Assembly: GCA_030430565.1 (NCBI GenBank)
Contig: JAUIKS010000047.1
Location: forward strand, 1 to 64,000
Direction: 5' to 3'
DNA length: 64,000 nt
DNA from: Polyangia bacterium
GTDB taxonomy: Bacteria > Myxococcota_A > Polyangia > Nannocystales > Nannocystaceae
Of the stretch, positions 41,896 through 50,107 are shown piece after piece. Both the position numbers and the translations under genes were made by a program. Within the stretch, counting starts at the first letter, position 1. Every line of letters begins with the position of its first letter. The notes under the pieces were generated by a model that was not told the DNA's origin, made no database searches, and worked only from the letters and a program-made list of their open reading frames with translations.

Positions 41896-44235
41896 GTGAC
41901 CCGATCAAGCCGTCCTACCCCGCTGCCGCGCGCGCGCGCGTCGACCCTCGCCGCGCTCGCGATGACCAGCGCGACAATGATCTGGGCGCTCGGTTGCGAG
42001 CGCAGCACGACGACCCACAGCGAGACGCCCGGGGACAAGACCTCCCAAGGCGGCGCCGGAGCCCAGCAGCCAGGCACCACCGGCGGCGGCGCGGCGGGAA
42101 ATTCTGAGATCCCCGCCGAGATCGCGGTGGGGGCTCAGCACGCGTGCGCGCGCCGAGCATCGGGCTCGGTCGTCTGCTGGGGACGCGGCGACGCGGGCCA
42201 GCTCGGCGACGGCCGCGGCCGCGACAGCGCGCGCCCGGTCGCGGTCGCCGACCTGCGCGACGCGGCCGAGCTCGCCGTCGGCGCCCGCCACTCCTGCGCG
42301 CGCCGCAGCGGCGGTCAGGTCGTGTGCTGGGGCAGCAACGATCTGGGGCAGCTCGGCGACGGCCGCGGGCGACCCGGCGCTCGCAACCCGCGGCCCGTCG
42401 CGGTGCGCGGGCTCAACGACGCGACCGCGCTGGCGAGCGGCGACGATCACGTCTGCGCGATCCGGCGAAACGGCGGCGTCATCTGCTGGGGCAACAACAA
42501 CGCCGGGCAGCTCGCCAACAACGCGCGGCAGGTCTGGGCCGCGCCGACGCTGGTGCAGGGCCTCGCGGCCGCGGTCTCGCTCACGGCCGGGCGCGCGCAC
42601 ACCTGCGCCCAGACGGCGCAGGGTCAGGCGGCGTGCTGGGGCGATGGTTCCAAGGGACAGCTCGGCGGGGGCGCGCGCCCGCGGCCGGTCCCGACGCCTG
42701 TCCCTGGGGTCAGCAACGTCGAGTCCGTGGTCTCGGGCTCCGATCACAGCTGCGCGCTTACCTCCGGCGGCGTCGTGTACTGCTGGGGCGACAACGGCGC
42801 TGGCCAGGCCGGCGCGCCCGCGAACAGGTCGGTGACCGGCGCGGTCAAGGTCGAGGGCCTGCGCGGCGTCGTCGCGCTCGCGGCCGGGCGCGAGCACACC
42901 TGCGCTCAGTTCCCGACGGGGCGCGCGCTGTGCTGGGGCGCCAACGAGCTCGGGCAGGTCGGCGACGGCACGACGCAGCGCCGCGCCTCGCCCACCTCCG
43001 TCGCCGAGCTCGCGGGCGTCACCCAGCTCGACGCCGGCTGGAACCACACCTGCGCGCTGACCTCCGGCGGCGTCATCCGCTGCTGGGGCAGCAACGATCA
43101 CTCGGCGCTCGGCAACGGCGCCCCAGGGAGCGCCGAGCGCCTGCAGGCCGGGCCCGTCCGCGGGCTCGCCGACTCGATCCAGCTGCAGGCCGGCGACCGC
43201 TTCACCTGCTCGGCGACCGCAAGCGGGAGCGCGATCTGCTGGGGCGCGAACGACGTAGGTCAGCTCGGCGACGGCACCACGACCAATCGCTCCGCGCCCG
43301 CGCCGGTCACCGGCCTCAAAGATGTCGTCGAGGTCGCTACCGGGGCCGCCCACGCCTGCGCGCGCCTCAAGACGGGCGCGGTGCTCTGCTGGGGTGATAA
43401 CCAAGCCGGGCAGCTCGGCACCGGGGGCAAGAAGCAGCGCCGCAAGCCCACGCCGGTCTCCGGCCTCAGCGACGCGGTGGCCCTGGCCGCCGGGACATCC
43501 CACACCTGCGCCGCGCGCCGCAACGGCCGCGTGGTCTGCTGGGGGCTCAACGCCGACGGTCAGCTCGGCGACGGCTCGACCACCGATCGCCTCAAGCCCG
43601 TGGTCGTCACCGGCCTGCAGGGCGCGCGCTCGCTCACCGCCGGCGGCGCCCACACCTGCGCGCTGCCGGCCTCTGGCGTCCCTATGTGCTGGGGCAGCAA
43701 CAAGCGCGGGCAGATCGGCAACGGCGTCGGCGCGGCCAACCTCAGCGTCCCGCAGTCGCGGCCCGCGGCGGTCAAGAAAGTCGTCGACGCGGTGGAGCTC
43801 GGCGCGGGCGCACTGCACACCTGCGCGCGGCGGCGCACCGGCGAGGTCGCGTGCTGGGGCCACAGCGCCCAGGGCCAGCTCGGCGCGCAGACGAAGAACG
43901 ACTGGACGACCCGCGTCCCCGTCAAAGATCTCCGAACAGCCACCTCACTCGCGGTCGGCGACTCCTACGGCTGCGCGCTCTGCAGCGGCGTCGCGATGTG
44001 CTGGGGCGACAACGCGGGCGGGCAGCTCGGCAACGGCGGGCGCACAGGCGCCGCCGCGCCGGTCGCGGGGCAGCGCGTCAAGGGCGCGGTGCAGCTCGCC
44101 GCCGGCAAGCGTCACGCCTGCGCGCGGACCTCGAGCGGGCGCGTGTTCTGCTGGGGCGACAACACCGACGGCCAGCTCGGCGACGGCTCGGTGGTGTTCG
44201 CCGCGAAGCCCTCGAAGGTCCTCGACCTCCCCTGA
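41896..44235 (+). CDS. RCC1-repeat lipoprotein, 779 aa
   Basis: The GTG at 41,896 gives VTRSSRPTPLPRARASTLAA and lipobox WALGC. After a Gly/Thr linker (to residue 75) the rest is a beta-propeller of RCC1-like repeats: 14 copies of the CWG-x-N-x-x-GQLGDG motif, with AAGxxHTCA before and after each. Two seven-bladed propellers are possible. RCC1-like propellers bind proteins, DNA or phosphoinositides in eukaryotes; in bacteria they are surface-exposed and unknown. It is divergent from the phosphatase and convergent with the kinase-AAA gene. Surface or periplasmic binding role inferred. Confidence 0.85.
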   Translation: MTRSSRPTPLPRARASTLAALAMTSATMIWALGCERSTTTHSETPGDKTSQGGAGAQQPGTTGGGAAGNSEIPAEIAVGAQHACARRASGSVVCWGRGDAGQLGDGRGRDSARPVAVADLRDAAELAVGARHSCARRSGGQVVCWGSNDLGQLGDGRGRPGARNPRPVAVRGLNDATALASGDDHVCAIRRNGGVICWGNNNAGQLANNARQVWAAPTLVQGLAAAVSLTAGRAHTCAQTAQGQAACWGDGSKGQLGGGARPRPVPTPVPGVSNVESVVSGSDHSCALTSGGVVYCWGDNGAGQAGAPANRSVTGAVKVEGLRGVVALAAGREHTCAQFPTGRALCWGANELGQVGDGTTQRRASPTSVAELAGVTQLDAGWNHTCALTSGGVIRCWGSNDHSALGNGAPGSAERLQAGPVRGLADSIQLQAGDRFTCSATASGSAICWGANDVGQLGDGTTTNRSAPAPVTGLKDVVEVATGAAHACARLKTGAVLCWGDNQAGQLGTGGKKQRRKPTPVSGLSDAVALAAGTSHTCAARRNGRVVCWGLNADGQLGDGSTTDRLKPVVVTGLQGARSLTAGGAHTCALPASGVPMCWGSNKRGQIGNGVGAANLSVPQSRPAAVKKVVDAVELGAGALHTCARRRTGEVACWGHSAQGQLGAQTKNDWTTRVPVKDLRTATSLAVGDSYGCALCSGVAMCWGDNAGGQLGNGGRTGAAAPVAGQRVKGAVQLAAGKRHACARTSSGRVFCWGDNTDGQLGDGSVVFAAKPSKVLDLP

Positions 44236-44308
44236 CCTTAAAGACATCTAACCAGCGCGCACGCTGCAGCCGCCCCGCGGGCATCCGCCGGTGTTCCTCG
44301 AGCTCCGC

Positions 44309-47300
44309 TCAGCGCCACACCGGCGCGTACATCCCGGCCATCTTGCTCGGCGCCGCGATCCCCTCTTCTGACATGTAGCGCGCCGCCGCGGCCACCAGCG
44401 CGCGCCCGCGGGCGCCGCCGATCAGCTTGCCGAGCCGGTGCCGCGTCGCGGCGAGCAGCAACGCCATCTTGGCCGCCTCAAAGCCGCGCTCAGCCGCCTT
44501 AAAGTCCGCCGCCGCTCGCTCGACGTGACCGCCCGCCGCCGCGATCCCGCCGCGCAGCAGCGCGGCGAGCGGCGCCGCGTGGGGTCCGTCCTCCGCCGCG
44601 ATCTGGCGGGTGTGCCGACGCGCGACCGCGAGCATCCGGACGCGGCGTGACGGATCTGCGGCGGCCAAGAGCGCCGCGTTCGCCCGCCAGAAGCGACTCA
44701 TCACGCGCACGTGCTGACCGAGGAACAAGAACGAGGAGCGAACCCGCGGCCAGGTCTCCTCGACCCGGTGCCACGCGTAGTCGCCGTCGCCCTCGTAGAG
44801 GTCGATCGCGCGCTCGGCCAAGAACGCCCACGCGCGCTGCGCCAAGAACATCTCGCGCGGCCAGCTGCGGACCGCCTCGTGGATGTCCTGACGAGCGCCT
44901 CGCGGGTCATCGGCCGCCAACCAAGTGATCGCGGCGTCGCCCGCCCGCAGCGAGGTCTCCGCGCACAGGTCCCCGCGCTCGCGCGCGTCGTGGACGTACT
45001 CGAGCTTGCGCGCGCGCAGCTCCGTCACCCGCCCGAGCTGGTAGAGCGCGGCGAGCTCGAAGAGCTCTCGCAAGGTGCCCTCAAAGCCATACCGTGTACG
45101 CCCGCTGTCAAGCAGCCCACGCGCGGCGCCGAGGCGCTCGACGCACTCGAGCCAGCGACCGCCCGTGAAGTCGGCGAGCCCGCGGATCAGCGAGGAGTAG
45201 ATCCTCGACTCGGGCGCCTCGTAGCGGTTGCTGACCTCGACCGAGAGCCGGAGCAGGTACTCAACCCGCCGCCGCGTCACGGTGCCCAGCAGCGCGACGA
45301 AGGCCGCCTCCATCGCGAGCGCGACCGCGACCCGACCGGGCTCGCCGAGGTCGAGCGCCTCGCGCAGGTGCCTCGCCTGGTAGACCATCGCGCGCAACGG
45401 ATCGAGCAGGATGAGCCCGCCCCGCGCGGCGTGGAGCGTGTCGAGGCGCGAGAGCCTCGCCGCCGAGACCGCGTCGGCGCCGCGCGGGTGAAACTCGAGC
45501 CCCCTCAGCCGCGCCCGCGCGCGCTCGAGGGTGAGGCGCGCGAGCAGCTGGCCCGAGGAGCGAGGCAAGGGCGCGCCGCAGTCCTCGAGCACCCGGGCCA
45601 AGACCGCGTGGCCGTGGTGAAACGCGCCCCCTTGGATCAGCTGGACCGCCGCGCGCCGCCGCAGCCCGAGCGCGAGCTCCTCGTCGGCGTCCTCGGAGGC
45701 CTCGAGGTACAGCTGCGCGGCCTCCTGCGAGCGCCCGCCGTTGACGAGCGCGTCGGCCATCGCGACGCGGAGGCGCCGACGCGCGCCCTCGTCGGTCGCC
45801 GCCGTCATCTCGATCGCGACCGCGTAGAGCTCGGCCGCGCGGTTGAACGCCAGCGACACGGCGGCCGCCTCGGCGGCTTGGACCGCGTAGCCCGCCGCCC
45901 GCGCGGTCGCGCCGCCCGCTCGCAGGTGGACCGCGAGCAGCTCCGGCAGGTCGTCCTCGCCACGCTCGAGCTCCGTCGCGAGGCCGAGGTGCAGCGCGCG
46001 CAGGCGCTTCGGGTCGCGCCGGGTGAGCACCAAGATCTGCTCGCGCATGGTGTCGTGAAACACCTCCACCGCGCCGCCCGAGCGACGCCGCACGAGATGC
46101 TCCGAGTACAGGATCCCGAGGCCCGCGCGCCCGCGGGCGCCGCAGTTCGCGACGCGCAGCGCGGACCCCTCGTTGATCGGCCGACCGGCGACCGCGATCA
46201 CCTCCATGACCCTTCGGGCATGGCTCGGAAGACACATGATTCGCTCGCTGACGACCTGCTCCAGCGAGACCGCGCGCGCGCTCTCGAGGCCGACGCCGCC
46301 GCGCGCCGCTCGCCCGTGCACGTGCTGACACAGCTCCTGAACCAGCAGCGGGGAGCCGCCCGACTCGCGCGCGATCACCCGCGCGTCGCCCATTCGGAGG
46401 TCGTAGCGCGCGTCCGCCGAGCGCTCGCCGTGGCGCTCGCCGGCGAGCGTAGCGAACTCGGCGCGAGCCATCGCCTCCGCGTCCTCGAGCGAGAGCGGGC
46501 CGAGCTCGATCTCTCGCATCTCCGGGCCGTCCTCGCCGAGCCCGACCTCACGAGCCTCGGCCCCCTCGGTCCGCGAGACCGCTTCGTCCGCGCGGTAGCC
46601 CGTGATGAACAGGACGCCCGGCGCGTCCGGCCCCCGCAAGAGCTCGCTCATCAACGCGGTGCTGTCAGAGTCCCCCCACTGCAGGTCGTCGATGAAGAGC
46701 ACCAACGGCCAGCGCGCGACGATCCGCGTCAGCAGCCCGCGCAACGCGGAGTACGCCGCTCGCAGCCCGCGTTGTCCGTCGGCTGGCTCCGGCGCGGCCT
46801 CGACGAGCCGCGCGACCTCGGGGACGTGCGCGAGCACCGGGAAGACCCGCGCGAGCGCGCCCACGTCGACCGGCAAGAGCCCGTCGAGTGAGCGCTGCTG
46901 CGCGCGCTGCTCGAGCAGCAGCTCCATCAAGCCGTCGACCAGGCTGTCGAAGGCCTTGAACGGGACCGACTCCGAGGCGTAGCAGCGACCCGCCACGACC
47001 TTACCGCGCCCGAGCGTCACGACGCGCTCGAGGAAGGCCTGGACCAGCGCGGTCTTGCCCGTGCCCGAGGGGCCGCGGACGCGGACCAGCACGGGGTGCC
47101 GCGGACGAACTTCGTTGAGCGCGCGCTCGAGCGCCTGCAGCTGCTTCGCGCGCCCGAACAGCCGGGTCGCGTCGCGGACCCGGCCGCCTGTGAAGACCCG
47201 TCGAGCGCCGCGCTCATCCGCCGCGCCGCGTCGCGGCGACGACCCCGAGCCGACCCGCGCGAGCAGCTCGAGATGATCCGGTCGGCGCTCCGGAGACCGC

Positions 47301-48166
47301 TCGAGCAGCCGAGTGCACAGCGCGTCGAGATCCTCGGGAATCGACGGGTCGCGCTCGCGCGGCCGCAGCGGATCCTCTCGGCACTTCGCGCACAGGACCT
47401 CGAGACCGCTGCCGGTAAACGGCAGCTCACCGACGAGCGCCTCGTAGAGCATCACGCCGACGCTGTACCAATCGCTCGCCGGTCGCGGCTGCAGCCCGGT
47501 CGCCAGCTCCGGAGCCATATACGCCGGCGTGCCGACCACCGTCTCATAGGAGCGCGAGATCGACTGATCATCGGCGAGGTCGTGGACCAGCCCGAAGTCG
47601 AGGACCGCCACGCGACCCTCCTTCGTCACCAGCACGTTCGACGGCTTGATATCGCGGTGCAGCTTGCCCGCAGCGTGCAGCGCGGAGATGCCCGCCACCA
47701 GCTGCGCGAGCGCTGCGCGCAGCTTCGGGATGTCCGCGTGCTTCCCCGACTCACCGCGCACATGACGAAGAAAATCGACGCCGTCGATCAACTCCATGGT
47801 CAGGAAGGCCTGACCGCCGTGAATCACGAGCTTGTGGAGCGGTACGAGGTTGGGGTGCACCACCCCGGCGAGCGCGCGAAACTCGATCTTCAGCCGATAC
47901 AGCGCCGCGGGCGTGTAGCCCTGCAGGACCTTGAGCGCGACCGGCTCTCCGTCCGGGCCTACAGCCGCGTACACAGTCCCGGAACCGCCTCGACCGATCA
48001 GGTGTCGAACCGTGTATCCGCCAATGGTGGGGCTCGGCTCAGCGGTTCCGAACAGTCGCGAACGAACCGAGGCCTTCAGCTGCCGCAGCTCGAATTCGGG
48101 CCGGAGCTTGCGGGCGGCGCCGAACTGCGCGTCCAGCTCGCCACGAGACCGCCCACCTCCCGACAT
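44309..48166 (-). CDS. Ser/Thr protein kinase fused to an AAA-type ATPase and helical repeats, 1,285 aa
   Basis: Residues 50-310 form a complete Hanks-type kinase: LIGRGGSGTVYAA for the P-loop, VALKVL for the ATP lysine, HRDIKPSNVLV for the catalytic loop, LDFGLVHD for DFG and AYMAPELA for APE. Residues 340-650 are a predicted AAA/NTPase domain with RGPSGTGKTALV (Walker A, about 362) and LVLFIDDLQWGDSDS (Walker B). The C-terminal 600 residues are TPR-like helices. This kinase-ATPase-TPR layout is frequent in Myxococcota. The gene starts 180 bases from a divergent ECF sigma factor, and they are probably one regulatory unit. Substrates unknown. Confidence 0.9.
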   Translation of the reverse strand: MSGGGRSRGELDAQFGAARKLRPEFELRQLKASVRSRLFGTAEPSPTIGGYTVRHLIGRGGSGTVYAAVGPDGEPVALKVLQGYTPAALYRLKIEFRALAGVVHPNLVPLHKLVIHGGQAFLTMELIDGVDFLRHVRGESGKHADIPKLRAALAQLVAGISALHAAGKLHRDIKPSNVLVTKEGRVAVLDFGLVHDLADDQSISRSYETVVGTPAYMAPELATGLQPRPASDWYSVGVMLYEALVGELPFTGSGLEVLCAKCREDPLRPRERDPSIPEDLDALCTRLLERSPERRPDHLELLARVGSGSSPRRGAADERGARRVFTGGRVRDATRLFGRAKQLQALERALNEVRPRHPVLVRVRGPSGTGKTALVQAFLERVVTLGRGKVVAGRCYASESVPFKAFDSLVDGLMELLLEQRAQQRSLDGLLPVDVGALARVFPVLAHVPEVARLVEAAPEPADGQRGLRAAYSALRGLLTRIVARWPLVLFIDDLQWGDSDSTALMSELLRGPDAPGVLFITGYRADEAVSRTEGAEAREVGLGEDGPEMREIELGPLSLEDAEAMARAEFATLAGERHGERSADARYDLRMGDARVIARESGGSPLLVQELCQHVHGRAARGGVGLESARAVSLEQVVSERIMCLPSHARRVMEVIAVAGRPINEGSALRVANCGARGRAGLGILYSEHLVRRRSGGAVEVFHDTMREQILVLTRRDPKRLRALHLGLATELERGEDDLPELLAVHLRAGGATARAAGYAVQAAEAAAVSLAFNRAAELYAVAIEMTAATDEGARRRLRVAMADALVNGGRSQEAAQLYLEASEDADEELALGLRRRAAVQLIQGGAFHHGHAVLARVLEDCGAPLPRSSGQLLARLTLERARARLRGLEFHPRGADAVSAARLSRLDTLHAARGGLILLDPLRAMVYQARHLREALDLGEPGRVAVALAMEAAFVALLGTVTRRRVEYLLRLSVEVSNRYEAPESRIYSSLIRGLADFTGGRWLECVERLGAARGLLDSGRTRYGFEGTLRELFELAALYQLGRVTELRARKLEYVHDARERGDLCAETSLRAGDAAITWLAADDPRGARQDIHEAVRSWPREMFLAQRAWAFLAERAIDLYEGDGDYAWHRVEETWPRVRSSFLFLGQHVRVMSRFWRANAALLAAADPSRRVRMLAVARRHTRQIAAEDGPHAAPLAALLRGGIAAAGGHVERAAADFKAAERGFEAAKMALLLAATRHRLGKLIGGARGRALVAAAARYMSEEGIAAPSKMAGMYAPVWR

Positions 48167-48345
48167 GCAGATATCGTATCATGGGGACTGCTCGCTCACG
48201 CTCATCCCTGGGGCAATTCGCAACACGCGTTGTGGAGGATCTCCGCCTCCACGCGCGACCGGCTCCGCGCGATCTTGACCCGCGAAACCGCCGCAAAATG
48301 AGCCGCTAGTGACATGCGCGAGAATGATAGGATGACGAAGAGCGC

Positions 48346-48975
48346 GTGAAATCGATCAACACCGAGGACTTTGAGCTGCTCGACGCCTGGCGCGGGGGAG
48401 ACCACAAAGCTGGGAATACGCTGTTTGAGCGGCACTTTGACGCGGTTTGTCGATTCTTCGCCAACAAGGTCAACGACAGCGTCGACGACCTGATCCAAAA
48501 GACCTTCCTCGGCTGCATCGAGGGGCGCGACCGCTTCCGCAAGCAATCCAGCTTCCGCACCTACCTGTTCGCCGTCGCGCACAACATCCTGCGGATGCAC
48601 TTCCGCAGCCGCCCCGACGGTGATGAGCCGGTCGACTTCAGCACCACGACGGTCGACGAGCTGACCCCCTCGCCGAGCGCCGTGTTCGCCAGTCACGAGG
48701 AACAGCGGCTCCTGCTCGAGGGCCTGCGCCATATCCCGATCGAGTCGCAGATGGTGCTCGAGCTCTATTACTGGGAAGATATGGCCGCCTCCGAGCTCAG
48801 CGAGGTCCTGGGCATCCCCGAGGGGACCGTCCGAAGCCGGATCCGTCGGGCCAAGGATCAGCTCGGTCGCCGGATGAAGCGCCTCGCGCGCTCACCGGAT
48901 CTTCTCAAGACCACGATGAGCGATCTCGATCACTGGGTGCGATCGCTGCGCGAGCGCTTGAGCACCGAGTCCTGA
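48346..48975 (+). CDS. ECF-type RNA polymerase sigma factor, 209 aa
   Basis: Region 2 is VDDLIQKTFLGCIEGRDRFR with SSFRTYLFAVAHNILR, and region 4 is QMVLELYYWEDMAASELSEV with GIPEGTVRSRIRRAKDQL as the HTH. The linker between them is short, as in ECF factors. The C-terminal 25 residues are an added basic/acidic tail. A GTG start is used, with GAAGAG before it. No anti-sigma gene is near; the divergent kinase-AAA gene, 179 bases away, may replace it as regulator through phosphorylation. Target promoters unknown. Confidence 0.9.
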   Translation: MKSINTEDFELLDAWRGGDHKAGNTLFERHFDAVCRFFANKVNDSVDDLIQKTFLGCIEGRDRFRKQSSFRTYLFAVAHNILRMHFRSRPDGDEPVDFSTTTVDELTPSPSAVFASHEEQRLLLEGLRHIPIESQMVLELYYWEDMAASELSEVLGIPEGTVRSRIRRAKDQLGRRMKRLARSPDLLKTTMSDLDHWVRSLRERLSTES

Positions 48976-49118
48976 TCGCGGCGATTCAGGAGCGAAGGCG
49001 CCCAAACGTGCGCACAAGCGCCCTGAATACGTCTTCGATCGGAGACCACGCGCGCAAAAACTGCAATTGCGACAAACACCTACGTGTCGGATTTGCCGGT
49101 CAACATTTGGAGAACCGA

Positions 49119-49178
49119 GTTTTGAAAGTTTTCCATGGGCAAACAACACCAGAGCAGTTGGTCTTTAACTTTCAAAAC
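49119..49178. repeat. 12-base inverted repeat in the AT-rich island
   Basis: GTTTTGAAAGTT pairs with AACTTTCAAAAC across a 36-base spacer. The arms are perfect. In a genome of this GC content, such an AT-rich pair suggests a protein-binding or RNA structure. Confidence 0.5.
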
Positions 49179-49372
49179 AAACTTTTGTTCACAATCGCCC
49201 ATTATTTACGCACAATTATCGATTTAATCCGTCCCAAAATTCCCTGATCGACGACCCCCTCATTCGCACTACCGAATTGCGACGGGGGCTCATGTGCGGC
49301 CTTGCGCCTCTTCCCCCAGGGCGACCACCAATCAGCAGACCTGACCACCTTCGACGAAGACGGGGATCCTCT

Positions 49373-49392
49373 TCCTTCGTCTTTTCGAAGGA
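49373..49392 (+). promoter_or_regulatory. Hairpin in the leader of the LuxR-type gene
   Basis: TCCTTCG pairs with CGAAGGA around TCTTTT, 61 bases before the ATG. It may be a weak terminator or part of a translation control structure. Confidence 0.35.
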
Positions 49393-49452
49393 CGGCTGAA
49401 CTGCGTCGTCTTTGTCGCCGAAACGATGGAACGACTCTACCCGAGGTGACCC

Positions 49453-50037
49453 ATGACGGACTCGATGGATCCTCAGCTCTCCCCCACCCCCAGCAGCCCC
49501 TCCCCGAGCTGGACGCCCGCGATGTCGGCGCCCCGCCCCGCCCCCGAACCCGTCCGCGTTCGTCCCACCATCACCCCCGCCCTCGCGGACCTGGTTCACG
49601 GATATCGCAAGCCCGCGTTCATGACGGACGTGAACGGACAGATCGTCTGCATGAACGCCGCCGCCGGGCGTCTGTTCGACCAGGGCGGCGACGTCAACTC
49701 GAGCGTGCGCAACGCTCAGGGCCCCGTCGCGCTCGAGAACTGGGATCGCAAGGCGACCCTGCAGGCCGACGGCAAGACGCTCTTCCTCGTCATCCCGGAC
49801 ACCCCCGACACCGGTGACACGCGGCCGACCATGACCCCCCAGCTGCCGCCGCGCCTCGCGAAGATCGCCAGGCTCGTCGTCTCCGGCTGCACCGACAAGC
49901 AGATCGCCAGCCGCACCGGGCTCTCGTTCAGCACCGTGCGCACCTACGTCCGCCAGATCTACCGGCGCATGGGCGTTCACAGCCGCGTCGAGCTGGTCCA
50001 CGCGACCAACCAGGGTCAGACCCTGGCGATGGACTGA
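49453..50037 (+). CDS. LuxR-type HTH regulator with a small PAS-like N-terminus, 194 aa
   Basis: GAGGTG lies 5 bases before the ATG. After a Pro/Ser-rich start, residues 45-100 look like a short PAS-like fold (GYRKPAFMTDVNGQIVCMNA). Residues 135-190 are a LuxR/FixJ HTH: LPPRLAKIARLVVSGCTDKQ, then IASRTGLSFSTVRTYVRQIY and RRMGVHSRVELV. It would bind DNA as a dimer and may sense a small ligand with the PAS part. A stem-loop terminator follows the stop. It lies after the ECF sigma gene on the same strand, with a 477-base gap, and is convergent with parE. Confidence 0.75.
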   Translation: MTDSMDPQLSPTPSSPSPSWTPAMSAPRPAPEPVRVRPTITPALADLVHGYRKPAFMTDVNGQIVCMNAAAGRLFDQGGDVNSSVRNAQGPVALENWDRKATLQADGKTLFLVIPDTPDTGDTRPTMTPQLPPRLAKIARLVVSGCTDKQIASRTGLSFSTVRTYVRQIYRRMGVHSRVELVHATNQGQTLAMD

Positions 50038-50057
50038 CGAGCACCCCTCACGACGAA

Positions 50058-50085
50058 AACAGCCGGCTCCTGTGAGCCGGCTGTT
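50058..50085. terminator. Bidirectional stem-loop between the LuxR-type gene and parE
   Basis: AACAGCCGGCTC pairs with GAGCCGGCTGTT over 12 bp with the loop CTGT. On the minus strand it is followed by TTTTCG, a short T-run. It lies 20 bases after the LuxR-type stop and 23 bases after the parE stop, so both transcripts can end here. Confidence 0.65.
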
Positions 50086-50107
50086 CGCGCTCGTCGTGCC
50101 TACAAGA

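Larger units (their letters stand above)
48976..49452. other. AT-rich intergenic island with an inverted repeat
   Basis: This region is clearly AT-richer than its surroundings between about 49,050 and 49,245. It holds GTTTTGAAAGTT (49,119-49,130) and its exact reverse complement (49,167-49,178), separated by 36 bases. A 79-codon GTG frame at 49,008-49,247 crosses the arms and is not credible. A second hairpin, TCCTTCG/CGAAGGA at 49,373-49,392, lies before the LuxR-type gene. It could carry a regulatory RNA or an insertion remnant. Confidence 0.5.

Noticed and set aside
49008..49247. 79-codon GTG frame in the AT-rich island
   Set aside because: It spans the arms of the inverted repeat, and has no ribosome site; composition is explained by AT-richness.
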